Shown: piece after piece, positions 27,333 to 36,787 of the stretch | How positions within the stretch are numbered: position 1 is the stretch's first letter | How the letters are laid out: each line of letters opens with the position of its first letter | From: WHSW01 sp963769945 | GTDB lineage: Bacteria > Actinomycetota > Thermoleophilia > Solirubrobacterales > 70-9 | Reading direction: 5' to 3' | Assembly (NCBI GenBank): GCA_963769945.1 | Contig: CAVYOA010000001.1 | Location: forward strand, 62,001-126,000 | Length of the DNA stretch: 64,000 nucleotides | Program-made: the position numbers and the translations under genes | Notes under the pieces: model-generated | The model's input: only the letters and a program-made list of their open reading frames with translations | The model's database searches: none | What the model was told of the DNA's origin: nothing

Positions 27333-29841
27333 CTACCGGCGCTTCTTCTTGACCTTGACCTTCTTCCTGTTCGAGGTATCGGCGAGACAGGCGGCGCTTT
27401 CGCCGAGCTCGGCCCGGTAGAGATAGGTCTTCTTCACCTTGACCTTGAGCGCGAACTTGCCGGCGGCGTTGGTCTTGTCGGTGGTGAAGGTCTTGAACGC
27501 GGAGCCCTTCTTCACCCGCTGAAGCTCGACCGTCTGGCTCGCCACGCACGCCGATCCCGCGGGCGAGTCGACCGTGCCCGAGAGCGTCACCTTCTTGCCC
27601 TTCTTCACCTTGGATTTCGAAGTGTCGAGGCTGAGGGCGCGGCTGGACTTGGCTGCGAGGGGCGGCGGGATTGGGCAGCCGTTGTTCGACGCAGGACCCG
27701 CGTCTGCCGGGCAGTTGTCTGCCGAATCGACGACGCCATCCCCGTCGCTGTCGAAGGCGACCTTGGAGACGAACGCATCTCGGCCGGTCGAATCGCCTTC
27801 GATCGGGCCGACCGTGTCGAAATCGGTCGAGTTGGTGCTGCCGGTGACGTATGCGGCTCCGGTGGCATCGACGGCGATGCCCTCCGCGGCCTCGAACGAG
27901 CTGCCACCCAGGTAGCTGGAGAAGACAAGCGCGCTTCCCGCCGGCGTCAGCTTCGAGATGAAGATGTCGGTGTTGGCCGAGTCGCCCTCGATCGGCCCGA
28001 CCGTGTCGAAGTCGGTCGAACCGGTGTCGCCGGTGACGTGGGCGGCGCCCGAGGAGTCGACGGCAATGTCGGTGGCGAAGTCGCTTCCATCGCCGCCCAG
28101 GTAGGTGGAGTACGTGAGCGCGTTGCCGGCGGGGGCCAACTTCGAGACGAACGCGTCATTGCCCGCCGAGTCGCCCTCGATCGGGATGAGCGTGTTGAAG
28201 TCGGTCGAGCCGGTCTCGCCGGCGATGTAGGCGGCACCCGAGGAATCGATAGCGATGCCGTTACCGAAGTCGTTTCCGTTGCCACCGAGATAGGTGGAGT
28301 AGGCGAGATCGTCTCCGGCTGGCACCAACTTCGAGATGAAGCTGTCACTGCCGATCTCGTTGGCCTCGATCGGGTTGAGCGAGTCGAAGTCGGACGAGGC
28401 CGTACTACCGGTTAGATAGGCGGCGCCCGAGGAGTCGACGACAATGGCGCTGCCGAACTCGAAGTCGTCACCGCCCAGATAGGTCGAGTAGCTGAGGGCG
28501 GTACCTGCCGCGTTGAGCTTCGAGATGAAGACGTCGCTCGAGCCGGCCGTGTCCCCCTCGACACTGCAGCCCGTGCAGTAGTCGGTCGATTCGGTGCTGC
28601 CTGTGAGGTAGGCGGATCCGGCAGAATCGACGGCGACCGCATTGGCGAAGTCGGCGGCGTCGCCGCCCACATAGGTGGAGTAGGCGAGGGCGCTGCCGGC
28701 CGGGGTCAGCTTTGAGATGAAGGCGTCGCTGCCCGGCGGATCGGTCTCGAAGCTGCAGCCCGCTCCGGTGCAATAGTCGGTCGATGAGGTTTCGCCGGTG
28801 ACATAGGCGGCGCCAGAGGAGTCGACAGCGATGCCGTTTGCGCCGTCGAATCCGTCGCCGCCGAGGTAGGTCGAGTAGACGAGCGCGTTGCCGGCGGGGT
28901 TGAGCTTCGAGACGAAGACGTCGGCCTCGTCGTCGTCGAGCTCGATCGGGTTGAGCGTGTCGAAATCGGTCGAGTTGGTCTCACCGGTGACGTAGGCGGC
29001 GCCGGAGGAGTCGACGGCGATTGCATTGGGGAACTCAGAGTCGTTTCCGCCCAGGTAGGTGGAGTAAGCAAGCACGAGCGGATCGATGACAAGCGGCCGG
29101 GAATGGTCATAGGCGCCGAGCTCGAAGCCGATGGTGCGGTCGCGAAGGGCGAAGCCGGCCTCGACCACATGGCGCTCGCCGGCGATCGTCTGGTAGGCGA
29201 TCGGAGCCTTCTGGCGCACGCTTGCGCGACCCGCGTCGATGATGAGATCGCCGCTGGCCGCAAGGCGAAGGCTCTCAGCGCCCGTGACCTCCATTGCAAT
29301 TCGAGCGGGCTCAGCGCCTGGCGCAAGGCGGAAGTCGTATTCGAGCTGGCGCTGATTGCCGCGCCAGTCGAGGTCGATGCCGGGATAGACGTCCGGGTAG
29401 CGCACGCGCTCGAAGGTGGCGATCTCGCGTCTTCCACTCCGAGCGCGCGCCAACCATGTAGTTGACCTCGCCCGCAAGACGATCGAGGGCTTGTGGCTTG
29501 ACCGCGGCAGCGCCGCCGGCGAGCTCGAGGCCGAGCATCTCTGCGCGCTCGCCGTCGCCGAGCATCAGGGTGGCGCCCCCAGGGCCGATAACCGTCGCAC
29601 CCGCCGGCGTGCGGGCAAGGAAGTCGACGCTCGGGCCCGCCCGTCCGGCGTCGCGCTCGAAGGCCAGGGGCAGCTCGCCGTAGGCGCGCTCGGCGCTTGC
29701 CTGGCCGTCGGGAGCCGAAAGCGAGAGCTCGGTCACCGAGGAGCGGGCAAGGGTCCAAAGCAGCGTTGTCGCGGCAAGCGCGACCATGCCGAGCGCGATC
29801 GCTCGTGGGTGAGGGCCCCTCAGAGCCCAGCTACCTGGCAT
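27333..29841 (-). CDS. Seven-repeat SBBP beta-propeller surface protein, copy 2, frame broken
   Basis: Tandem paralogue of the gene downstream, with the same architecture: signal peptide (MVALAATTLLWTLA), conserved N-terminal domain, seven STYLGG-type repeats, TSP3-like DSDGDGVVDSADNCP and the Lys-rich Ig-like tail. Two repeats carry extra cysteines (DYCTGAGCSFE and DYCTGCSVE). Comparison with copy 1 shows one extra base near 29430 that shifts the frame between the signal-bearing first 140 residues and the rest. Corrected length is about 835 residues. TAGGCT lies 8 bases before the ATG at 29841. It lies 40 bases downstream of hisC. Confidence 0.83.
29106..29429. repeat. 324-bp segment identical to 26521-26844
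   Basis: Second copy of the identical block described at 26521. Identity stops exactly at the single inserted base that breaks the frame of SBBP copy 2. Confidence 0.85.
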
Positions 29842-29881
29842 CCGCGGCGAGCCTATGCCTCGCTCGTGCGTGAGTCAAGCG

Positions 29882-30976
29882 CTATAGCAGCGCGCCGAGC
29901 GCCTCGAGAAAGCGCCGGTTCTCATTTGGCGTCCCGTAGCTGGCACGGATGTGACCCTCAGCCCCGAGCGGCGTGCCCGCCCGCACCAGGATGCCCTGCT
30001 CGCCCAGCGCGGCGACGATCGCCGCCTCGTCTCGATCTTCGCCGAGCGCGATCCAACTGAAGTTCGCCTGCGAGTCGGGCGTCTCGAGCCCGAGCTCGGC
30101 CAGCTCCGTCTCGACGAGGACCCGCTCGATCAGGTTCTGCTCGACGCGATCGGCGACATCGTCTTGGTGGCGGATCGCCTCGGCCGCCGCTGCCTGGGCG
30201 AGAGCGTTGACGCTGAACGGCTGGCGCACCGCGTCGACCGCGGCGCGGAATTTCGGCGAGCCCAGCGCGTAGCCGACCCGCAGCCCGGCGAGGCCGTAGA
30301 CCTTGGAGAAGGTGCGCAGGCAAACCAGGTTCGGGAAGTCGCGGCGCAGGTCTGCGCTGGCGTCGGGGTCGTCGTGCATCTGAAACTCGATATAGGCCTC
30401 GTCGACGAGGACCGTGACGTGGTCTGGGACGCGCTCGAGAAACGCACCGATCTGCGCCGCCGGCAGGTGGGTCGAGGTCGGGTTGTTGGGGTTGCAGATC
30501 AAGACGAGCTGGGTCGCGGCGGTGATCTGCGCCGCGATCGCCTCGAGGTCATGGATCCAGCCCTCGCCGAGCTCGACGCGGACCTCGCGCGCTCCAGAAA
30601 GCGGCGCCAGCATCGGGTACATCGAAAACGATGGCCAGCCGTAGACGAGCTCAGCTCCAGGCTCACACAGCGCCATCGCCGCCGCCAGCAGGATCTCGCA
30701 GGAGCCGTTGGCGAGGGCGACGTCGCCAGGCTGGATCTCATAGCGCTCGGCGATGCGGCGCCGCAGCAGGGTCGCGCTGGGATCGGGATAGCGATTGGCG
30801 GCGCCTGCCGCGCGCGCGACCGCTTCCGTCACCGCCGGGTGCGGCCCGAACGGCGACTCGTTCGAGGCGAGCTGGGCAATGCCCTCGCCCTGCAGAGATT
30901 CGGGCACCTTGCCCTTCGGCGCCCCGGCGACGTAACCAGGGATCGCCGCGAGCTTCTTCGAGAACTCAACCGACAC
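29882..30976 (-). CDS. hisC: Histidinol-phosphate / aromatic amino acid aminotransferase
   Basis: PLP fold-type I aminotransferase of 365 residues. Visible: ANGSCEILLAAA (phosphate cup), NPNNPTSTHLP, and the PLP lysine in TFSKVYGLAGLRVGYALG. The GTG at 30976 lies 2 bases past the aroH stop, so the upstream open frame is ignored. HisC and aromatic aminotransferases are hard to separate by sequence. Lying next to chorismate mutase and in a cluster with tyrA and aroF, it may serve phenylalanine/tyrosine as well as histidine synthesis. Confidence 0.88.
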   Translation of the reverse strand: MSVEFSKKLAAIPGYVAGAPKGKVPESLQGEGIAQLASNESPFGPHPAVTEAVARAAGAANRYPDPSATLLRRRIAERYEIQPGDVALANGSCEILLAAAMALCEPGAELVYGWPSFSMYPMLAPLSGAREVRVELGEGWIHDLEAIAAQITAATQLVLICNPNNPTSTHLPAAQIGAFLERVPDHVTVLVDEAYIEFQMHDDPDASADLRRDFPNLVCLRTFSKVYGLAGLRVGYALGSPKFRAAVDAVRQPFSVNALAQAAAAEAIRHQDDVADRVEQNLIERVLVETELAELGLETPDSQANFSWIALGEDRDEAAIVAALGEQGILVRAGTPLGAEGHIRASYGTPNENRRFLEALGALL

Positions 30977-30978
30977 GG

Positions 30979-31365
30979 CTACTGAGCTGAGTGCAGGTCG
31001 GCGCGCAGCCTTTGCGTTTCGCCGAGATAGACGTGCGCGGGTTCGTGATCGACTGAAGCGTAGTAATGAGCGAGCACGCGGATCACCCGCTCCATGGCTC
31101 CGGGGACGTCGAGCTCGCGATTGCACAGCAGCGGGACTCGGTCGAGTCCTACGGCGCGGGCGCCAACCGCCGGGAACTGAGCGTTGAGGTCGTCGGTGCA
31201 AGTGAGGATGACCGAGACGAAGTCGTCTGGGGCGAGGTCGTTGCGCGCCATCAGCTCACCCATCAGCGACTCGGTCGCGCCGAGGATCGACGGCTCGTCG
31301 TTTTGCTCGGCCTGGACGGCGCCGCGCACCGCCCACAGGCGCTTGCTCTCAGGATCGATTGTCAT
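30979..31365 (-). CDS. aroH: Chorismate mutase, AroH (monofunctional barrel) type
   Basis: Converts chorismate to prephenate. At 128 residues it has the AroH pattern: WAVRGAVQAEQNDEPSI, SVILTCTDDLNAQFPAVGAR and VPLLCNRELDVPG, followed by IRVL. Active-site Arg, Cys and Tyr equivalents are present. It overlaps the pseudouridine synthase gene by 4 bases (ATGA) and is followed directly by hisC. Confidence 0.93.
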   Translation of the reverse strand: MTIDPESKRLWAVRGAVQAEQNDEPSILGATESLMGELMARNDLAPDDFVSVILTCTDDLNAQFPAVGARAVGLDRVPLLCNRELDVPGAMERVIRVLAHYYASVDHEPAHVYLGETQRLRADLHSAQ

Positions 31366-32057
31366 CGCGGCGCATCCTTCCAGAGCAGTCGCAGCTCGGC
31401 GGCGCGCAGGCGGCGCGACTGCCCGGCACCGAGCCCCTCGAGGCGAAGCGGCCCGAAGGCGATGCGCTCGAGCTCGACAACCTGATTATCGATCGCCTCG
31501 GCCATGCGGCGGATCTGGCGATTTCGACCCTCGCGCATCGTCATCTCGACCACGCGCGGTGAAACGCGGCGGACCTTTGCCGGCGCCGTCGGGCCGTCGT
31601 CGAGCTCGACGCCGGTCCGCAGGCGGCCGAGCTGCTCGTCATTGGGCGGGCGGCGAAAACGGACGCGGTAGGTGCGCGGGACCTCGTAGCGAGGATGCAT
31701 CAGCCGGTTGGCGAGCTCGCCGTCGTTGGTCAGCAAGATCAGGCCTGTGGACTCGGCGTCGAGCCGGCCAACGGGATAGAGACGCCGATCGGAGTCGATC
31801 AGGTCGGTAACCGCGCGTCGCTGCCCCGGCTCGCGCGCGGTCGAGACGACATGGACCGGCTTGTTCAGCATCCAGACCTCGCGTGCTTCGGGGCCAATCG
31901 CCTTGCCGTCGACCTCCACCCCGCTCTCGAACTCGACGTCGCGGGCCGGATCGCGAACGAGCTCGCCGCCCACGCGCACGCGCCCGGCGGCGATGATCTG
32001 CTCGGCCTTGCGCCGCGACGCGACGCCTGAGTGGGCGAGGTACTTGGCGAGGCGCAC
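31362..32057 (-). CDS. rluB: 23S rRNA pseudouridine synthase, RsuA/RluB family
   Basis: An N-terminal S4 RNA-binding domain (RLAKYLAHSGVASRRKAEQII) precedes the catalytic domain, with the nucleophilic Asp in YPVGRLDAESTGLILLTNDG. At 231 residues it fits RluB/RsuA. Its position after scpAB is the common conserved one, where RluB is the usual assignment. GTG start, 9 bases after scpB. Confidence 0.9.
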   Translation of the reverse strand: MRLAKYLAHSGVASRRKAEQIIAAGRVRVGGELVRDPARDVEFESGVEVDGKAIGPEAREVWMLNKPVHVVSTAREPGQRRAVTDLIDSDRRLYPVGRLDAESTGLILLTNDGELANRLMHPRYEVPRTYRVRFRRPPNDEQLGRLRTGVELDDGPTAPAKVRRVSPRVVEMTMREGRNRQIRRMAEAIDNQVVELERIAFGPLRLEGLGAGQSRRLRAAELRLLWKDAPR

Positions 32058-32066
32058 CCGCCGAAT

Positions 32067-32630
32067 TTAGTCTGCGCGTTGCTCTCCGGCTTTCAACAAG
32101 CGCTCGCGCAGCTCCGACTCGTCCTCGGGCGTCGGGTCAAAGCGCGACAGGTCGGGCAGAGCGTCGAGCCCGGAAATGCCGAAGAGCCGCTCGAATAGCG
32201 GCGTCGTGCGATGGATGACGGCGCCGAAGCGCGAACGTCCCGATTCCTCGATCAGGCCGCGCTCACTCAGCGTCTGCACCGCCGATTCCGAGGAAACGCC
32301 GCGAATGCGCGCGATCTCAGGTCGGGAGACGGGCTGCAGGTAGGCGACGATCGCCAGCACCTCGGCCTGGGCCTGGGTCAGGGGCGGCGTCTTCGGCTTC
32401 GCCAGCAGGCGTCGCGCGGCGCCTTCGGCTACGGGATCGGCGGCTAGCGTGTGCCCGCCGGCAACCTGGCGCAAGACCACACCGCGCCCGGCAAGCGAGT
32501 TTCCGAGCAGGTCAAGCGCGCGGTCGACCTCCGCCTCGCCGGCCTCGCAAGCCTCGGCCAGCTCGGCCGTCGTGACCGGCTCGGGCGAGAGGAACAGCAG
32601 TGCTTCGATGACTTGTTCGAGCGAGCTCAT
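32067..32630 (-). CDS. scpB: Segregation and condensation protein B
   Basis: Kleisin-partner subunit of the SMC-ScpAB condensin. The 187 residues form two winged-helix domains; EALLFLSPEPVTTAELAEAC and ILAIVAYLQPVSRPEI-like segments (AIVAYLQPVSRPEIARIRG) are typical. It overlaps the scpA stop as ATGA. Confidence 0.94.
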   Translation of the reverse strand: MSSLEQVIEALLFLSPEPVTTAELAEACEAGEAEVDRALDLLGNSLAGRGVVLRQVAGGHTLAADPVAEGAARRLLAKPKTPPLTQAQAEVLAIVAYLQPVSRPEIARIRGVSSESAVQTLSERGLIEESGRSRFGAVIHRTTPLFERLFGISGLDALPDLSRFDPTPEDESELRERLLKAGEQRAD

Positions 32631-33355
32631 GTGGCGGCCTTGATTTCAATCTTCCCGAATGCCTCATCTTGCGCCCAGGTCGCCTCGCCCTGTTTGTGCA
32701 GCTCGAGTAAGGCAAACAACGTCACGGCCTGGGTCAGGCGATCCTCGGCGCCGAAGCTGTCGTCGAAGTCGATCGGGCCGTCGGGTCGGTTGCTCAGCAG
32801 CGCTCGCAGCACGTCTAGGCGCTTCTCCAGCGAGACCGTCGGGCGAATGTGGCTGAGGTCGGGCTTTGGCGGCGATCGCAGCAGGTCGCCGATCGAGGCG
32901 GCGAGCAGATCGGGCTCGTATGCGGTTCGCGCGGCGTCGAGCGCCACACGACGAAGCTCCGGCGGCAGCGCAGCCGAGCGGTAGCCGTAGCGGCGACCGT
33001 CCTCGAACAGCTCTTTGAGAGAGGCGGCGGCGTCGCGGTAACGGCGGTACTCGAGCATTCGCGCGAGCAGCTCGTCGGCCGCCTCCTCGGGAGCAAGCTC
33101 GATCTCGTCCTCATCGGGAGCCGGCAACAGCAGCCGAGACTTGAGCTCGAGCAGCGAGGCGATCAGAACGAGGAACTCGGTTGCCGCCTCGAGATCGAGC
33201 TCGCCCTGCTCTTCGACGTGCTCGAGGTAGGCGATCACGATCTCGCCCAGGGCGACCTCGGCCAGCGCGATCTCCTCGCGCAGGACCACGGTCATCAACA
33301 GGTCGAACGGCCCGGCGAAGACGTCGAGATCGAGGTCGAGCTCGGCTGCTCTCAC
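32627..33355 (-). CDS. scpA: Segregation and condensation protein A
   Basis: Kleisin of the SMC complex, 242 residues. The N-terminal FAGPFDLLMTVV and the acidic helix VEEQGELDLEAATEFLVLIASLL are characteristic. GTG start with TAGTCT 7 bases upstream, a leaderless layout, so it probably heads scpA-scpB-rluB-aroH-hisC. Confidence 0.94.
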   Translation of the reverse strand: MRAAELDLDLDVFAGPFDLLMTVVLREEIALAEVALGEIVIAYLEHVEEQGELDLEAATEFLVLIASLLELKSRLLLPAPDEDEIELAPEEAADELLARMLEYRRYRDAAASLKELFEDGRRYGYRSAALPPELRRVALDAARTAYEPDLLAASIGDLLRSPPKPDLSHIRPTVSLEKRLDVLRALLSNRPDGPIDFDDSFGAEDRLTQAVTLFALLELHKQGEATWAQDEAFGKIEIKAAT

Positions 33356-33362
33356 GCGAGGA

Positions 33363-33395
33363 AGACTAGAAGGCCGAGCGGCGGGCGAATAGGCT
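33363..33395. promoter_or_regulatory. Back-to-back leaderless promoters for scpA and the FNT gene
   Basis: TAGTCT on the minus strand (33363-33368) and TAGGCT on the plus strand (33390-33395) each end 7 bases before a start codon (GTG at 33355, ATG at 33403). The arrangement mirrors that at 14434-14462. Confidence 0.6.
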
Positions 33396-33402
33396 GCGGG
33401 CG

Positions 33403-34215
33403 ATGGAGGCGGAAGAGGAGAGGGTCAAGCCCGACGACGGCTCCGAGCTCGACCCGCGCCCGCACGCGGTCGACATCTACAACCGCGTCTGCGATGACAC
33501 CATCGAAGAGCTCGAGCGCCCCCCGTCGAGCCTCGTCTTCTCCGGCCTGTTCGCGGGTTTCGCGATCGGCCTCGCCCCGATCGCTGTTGCGCTCGCGATC
33601 GTCGCCCTCGGCGACGGCGACTCGCAGAAGTTCGTCGCCTACCTGCTGTATCCGATCGGCTACATCGCGGTGATCATCGGCCGTGCCCAGTTCTTCACCG
33701 AGAACACCCTCTACCCGGTGATGGTGACGATGAGAAAGCCCGAGTTCCTCGGAGTCTCGTCGCGGCTCTGGGCGATCGTCTACGTCACCAACCTGATCGG
33801 CGCGCTGCTGTTTGCGATGCTGGTCATCCTCACCGGCGCCTTTGGCGAGCCGGCCCAAGCGCAGATGGTCGCCGAGGGTGTCGGCGACACGTCCGGGCCG
33901 CTGACGACGACGTTCTGGAGCGCGGTCGTCACCGGCTTTCTCCTGGCGCTCGTCGCCTGGCTGGTCGAGGCGGCTGAGGACGCGATCGGCCAGATCGCGG
34001 TGATCTACGTGATCACCCTCCTCGTCGGCCTCGGCGGCTTCGACCACTGCATCGCGACCACGGTGGAAGCGTTCAGCGCGCTACTCGAGGGCCCGCTCGG
34101 CTTCGGAGATTTCTTCGGCTGGCTCATGATCACCACCCTCGGCAACATCGCCGGCGGCGTGATCATCGTCGCCGCGATCAACTACGGCCAGGTGCAAAAC
34201 GAGGACGGGGAGTAG
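33403..34215 (+). CDS. Formate/nitrite transporter family channel, YfdC-like
   Basis: A 270-residue protein with an acidic N-terminus and six membrane helices. GRAQFFTENTLYPVM is the hallmark of the YfdC-like branch of FNT channels, and NIAGGVIIVAAINYGQV closes the last helix. FNT proteins conduct small anions such as formate or nitrite. The YfdC branch has no settled substrate. No formate or nitrite enzyme is adjacent. Confidence 0.85.
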   Translation: MEAEEERVKPDDGSELDPRPHAVDIYNRVCDDTIEELERPPSSLVFSGLFAGFAIGLAPIAVALAIVALGDGDSQKFVAYLLYPIGYIAVIIGRAQFFTENTLYPVMVTMRKPEFLGVSSRLWAIVYVTNLIGALLFAMLVILTGAFGEPAQAQMVAEGVGDTSGPLTTTFWSAVVTGFLLALVAWLVEAAEDAIGQIAVIYVITLLVGLGGFDHCIATTVEAFSALLEGPLGFGDFFGWLMITTLGNIAGGVIIVAAINYGQVQNEDGE

Positions 34216-34227
34216 GGGGAGCGCCTC

Positions 34228-35230
34228 TCAGCCAGGCGCGCCGACGCCCATCGCCTCGCGCACTTCGGCCAGCGTCGGCGCCGCGATCGCGCGTGCCTTG
34301 TTGGCGCCGGCGGCGAGAATCCGCTCGAGCTCGGCCTCGTCGCCGCGCAGCTCGCCGTAGCGCTCGCGCACCGGCGTCAGCAACTCGACCACGCCGTCGG
34401 CAACCGCACGCTTGAAGTCGCCATAGCCCGAGCCCTCGAACTCTGCCTCGACCGAGGCCGGATCGCCCCCGCGGACCACGGCCAGGATCTCGATCAGGTT
34501 CGCGATCCCCGGCTTATCGGCCGAGCGCGTGATCTCCGAGCCCGAGTCGGTGACGGCGCTCATCACCTTCTTTCGCACCGTCGTCTCGTCGTCCAGGACC
34601 AGCACCGTGCCCTGCTCGGTGCCGGCGGTGGTCGACATCTTCGTCGTCGGCTCCTGCAGGTCCATCACTCGCCCGCCGATCTCGGGAATCCGGTGCTCGG
34701 GCTCGACCAACAGCTCTCCGAAACGCTCGTTGAAGCGACGGGCGATCTCGCGCATGAGCTCGACGTGCTGGCGCTGGTCGTCGCCGATCGGCACCTCGGT
34801 CGCCTTGTAGGCGAGCACGTCGGCGGCCTGCAGCACGGGATAGAAGAACAGCGCCGCCGAGACGAGCTCGCGCTGCTTTGACGACTTCTCCTTGAACTGG
34901 TGCATGCGATTGAGATCGCCGTGGGCGGTTACGGCCGACAACAACCAGCAAAGCTCGGAGTGCTCGCGCACGTCGGACTGGCGAAAGAGAACGCAGCGCT
35001 CGGGATCGAGCCCGGAGGCGATCAGGATCGCCGTCGGTGTCGTAAAGGCGCTCGCGCAGCTCGGCGGGCTCGTAGGCGACCGAGACGGCGTGCAGGTCGA
35101 CGATGCAGAAGATCGAGTCACCGCCGGCCGTCTGGGCCCGCGCCTGCCCGTCGACGTACTGGCGGATCGCGCCGATGTAATTGCCCAGGTGCTTGCGACC
35201 GGTGGGCTGGATGCCGCTGAAGATCCTCAC
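34228..35230 (-). CDS. trpS: Tryptophanyl-tRNA synthetase, frame broken
   Basis: Class I aminoacyl-tRNA synthetase. SGIQPTGRKHLGNYIGA contains the HIGH-equivalent, and KMSTTAG is the KMSKS-equivalent. The GTG at 35230 has TAGATT 7 bases upstream. A +1 base near 35035, inside LYDTTAILIASG, divides the first 65 residues from the rest; removing it restores a normal protein of about 333 residues. As this is normally the only TrpRS and essential, I expect a sequence error. Confidence 0.92.
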
Positions 35231-35356
35231 AGCTCTGAATCTACGGGCATGGAGCGCTTCGCGGTTTCCACGCGTTTCGGGTGGGTTCTGCCGCAACGGT
35301 GAAGCGGTTCTCGCTGGCGCGTTTTCTGTCCGGAGGGCTTCGTACTCTACGAACAC

Positions 35357-36787
35357 GTGTTCGACCTGCGTCAAGAGCCCCCGTCACCGCAAGCCACAGA
35401 GCTGGCGGACGTTCCGCTCGAGTTGATCGAGCGCGAGATCGAGTCGCTCGCGGCCCGGATCACGGCCGGCAACGCTCGCTGGCTCGAGCTCGTCGCCGAG
35501 TTCGACCGCCGCGAAGGCTGGGCGAATACCGGATGTCGCTCGACTTGCGAATGGGTGGCCTGGCGGTGTGCGCTCAACCCGCGCTCGGCTCGCGAGCAGG
35601 TGCGTGTCGCCCGAGCGCTCGCCGGTGTGCCGCTGATCGGCGCGGCGTTCGCACGCGGCGAGCTCAGCTACTCGAAGACGCGGGCGCTGACGCGAATCGC
35701 CGACAACGAGAGCGAGGCGGACCTGCTCGAGCTTGCCCGCAACGCAACCGCAGCACAGCTGGAGCGGATCGTCCGTGCGGCTCGCCGGACGACGGCCACC
35801 GAAGCCGACGAAGCCCAGCGCGAGAGCTACGTGCGCTGGGAATGGGATGACGATGACGGCTCGCTGCGAATCGACGCCAAGCTGGCGCCCGAGAACGGCG
35901 CCTTGTTTTTGCGCGCGCTCGAGTCGGCCCGCGATCAGCTCGGTGAGCAGTTTGCCAGCGAGGCGCGGGAGCGCCGGGGCGGTTCCGCGGAACCGCTCGA
36001 CCTCGCCGAGCAACCACCCCCTCCCCCGTCTCCGACGAACGCCCAGTCCTTCGCAACGTTGTGCGAGAACGCGCTCGCGCGGGCCGACACCGGACGCAAC
36101 GGCGGCGACCGCTACCAGGTTCTCGTCCACGTCGACGCTGAGACGCTTACGACCGACCTACCAGGAGCGAGCGCCACCGGCCGCGGCAAGTGCGCGCTCG
36201 CCGACGGCCCCGGCATCGCCGCGGAGACCGCTCGGCGGCTCGCCTGCGATGCCTCGCTCGTGCCGATAATCGAACGTGACGGCGAGCCGCTCAGCGTCGG
36301 GCGACGAAGGCGGTCGATTCCACCTGCGATTCGGCGCGCGCTGGCTGCCCGCGACGGCTGCTGTCAGTTCCCTGGCTGCGACCGGCGCCGCTTCGTCGAC
36401 GCCCATCACATCCACCACTGGGCACATGGCGGCGAAACCGCAATCGGCAACCTGATCCTGCTCTGCACTCACCATCACCGGCTCGTGCACGAGGGTGGGT
36501 TCTCGCTCTCCCTCGATGGTCGCGGCCGACCAGTGTTCAAAGATTCCGCCGGCGCCACCGTGCCCCGCAGCCCGCGCCCGCCATACGAGACGTCCGAAAG
36601 TGGACCATTCGAGCTGGCGGCGAGCGCTTCGATCTACACCGGCAGCGGCGAGAACATGGACTTGCGCTCCTGCGTCGACGCAGCGGTCGATGCGCTCGTA
36701 CCATCGGGGCGTGGCCGCAGCCGACCCGATGCCACGCTCGCTCGAGCCGATGCTGGCGACGCCGGCAGCGCGGCCGCCAGCCGATGA
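35357..36787 (+). CDS. DUF222 / HNH endonuclease domain protein (13E12-like)
   Basis: A 476-residue protein: a DUF222 helical domain (about 20-300), Pro-rich linker, then an HNH nuclease motif around 335-385 (ARDGCCQFPGCDRRR, DAHHIHHWAHGGET, NLILLCTHHHRLVHE). The paired cysteines and histidines suit a zinc-bound HNH fold. This family is multicopy in many actinobacteria, and its function is not established. TACTCT 8 bases before the GTG suggests a leaderless start. Its 3' end overlaps the ligase gene by 77 bases. Confidence 0.85.
   Translation: MFDLRQEPPSPQATELADVPLELIEREIESLAARITAGNARWLELVAEFDRREGWANTGCRSTCEWVAWRCALNPRSAREQVRVARALAGVPLIGAAFARGELSYSKTRALTRIADNESEADLLELARNATAAQLERIVRAARRTTATEADEAQRESYVRWEWDDDDGSLRIDAKLAPENGALFLRALESARDQLGEQFASEARERRGGSAEPLDLAEQPPPPPSPTNAQSFATLCENALARADTGRNGGDRYQVLVHVDAETLTTDLPGASATGRGKCALADGPGIAAETARRLACDASLVPIIERDGEPLSVGRRRRSIPPAIRRALAARDGCCQFPGCDRRRFVDAHHIHHWAHGGETAIGNLILLCTHHHRLVHEGGFSLSLDGRGRPVFKDSAGATVPRSPRPPYETSESGPFELAASASIYTGSGENMDLRSCVDAAVDALVPSGRGRSRPDATLARADAGDAGSAAASR

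Noticed and set aside
27262..27549. N-terminal extension of SBBP copy 1 by 96 codons
   Set aside because: The extension is an out-of-frame reading of the Lys-rich tail of copy 2; a signal peptide and -10 element mark the start at 27261.
25573..28415. Long plus-strand open frames (501 and 388 codons) opposite the SBBP genes
   Set aside because: They mirror the repeat codons of the minus-strand genes, have repetitive low-complexity products and lack promoters or known domains; they are shadows of high-GC repeats.
24745..29841. Regular repeats that could suggest a CRISPR array
   Set aside because: Repeat units are 165-180 bases, in frame, and encode propeller blades; no short identical repeats with unique spacers exist.
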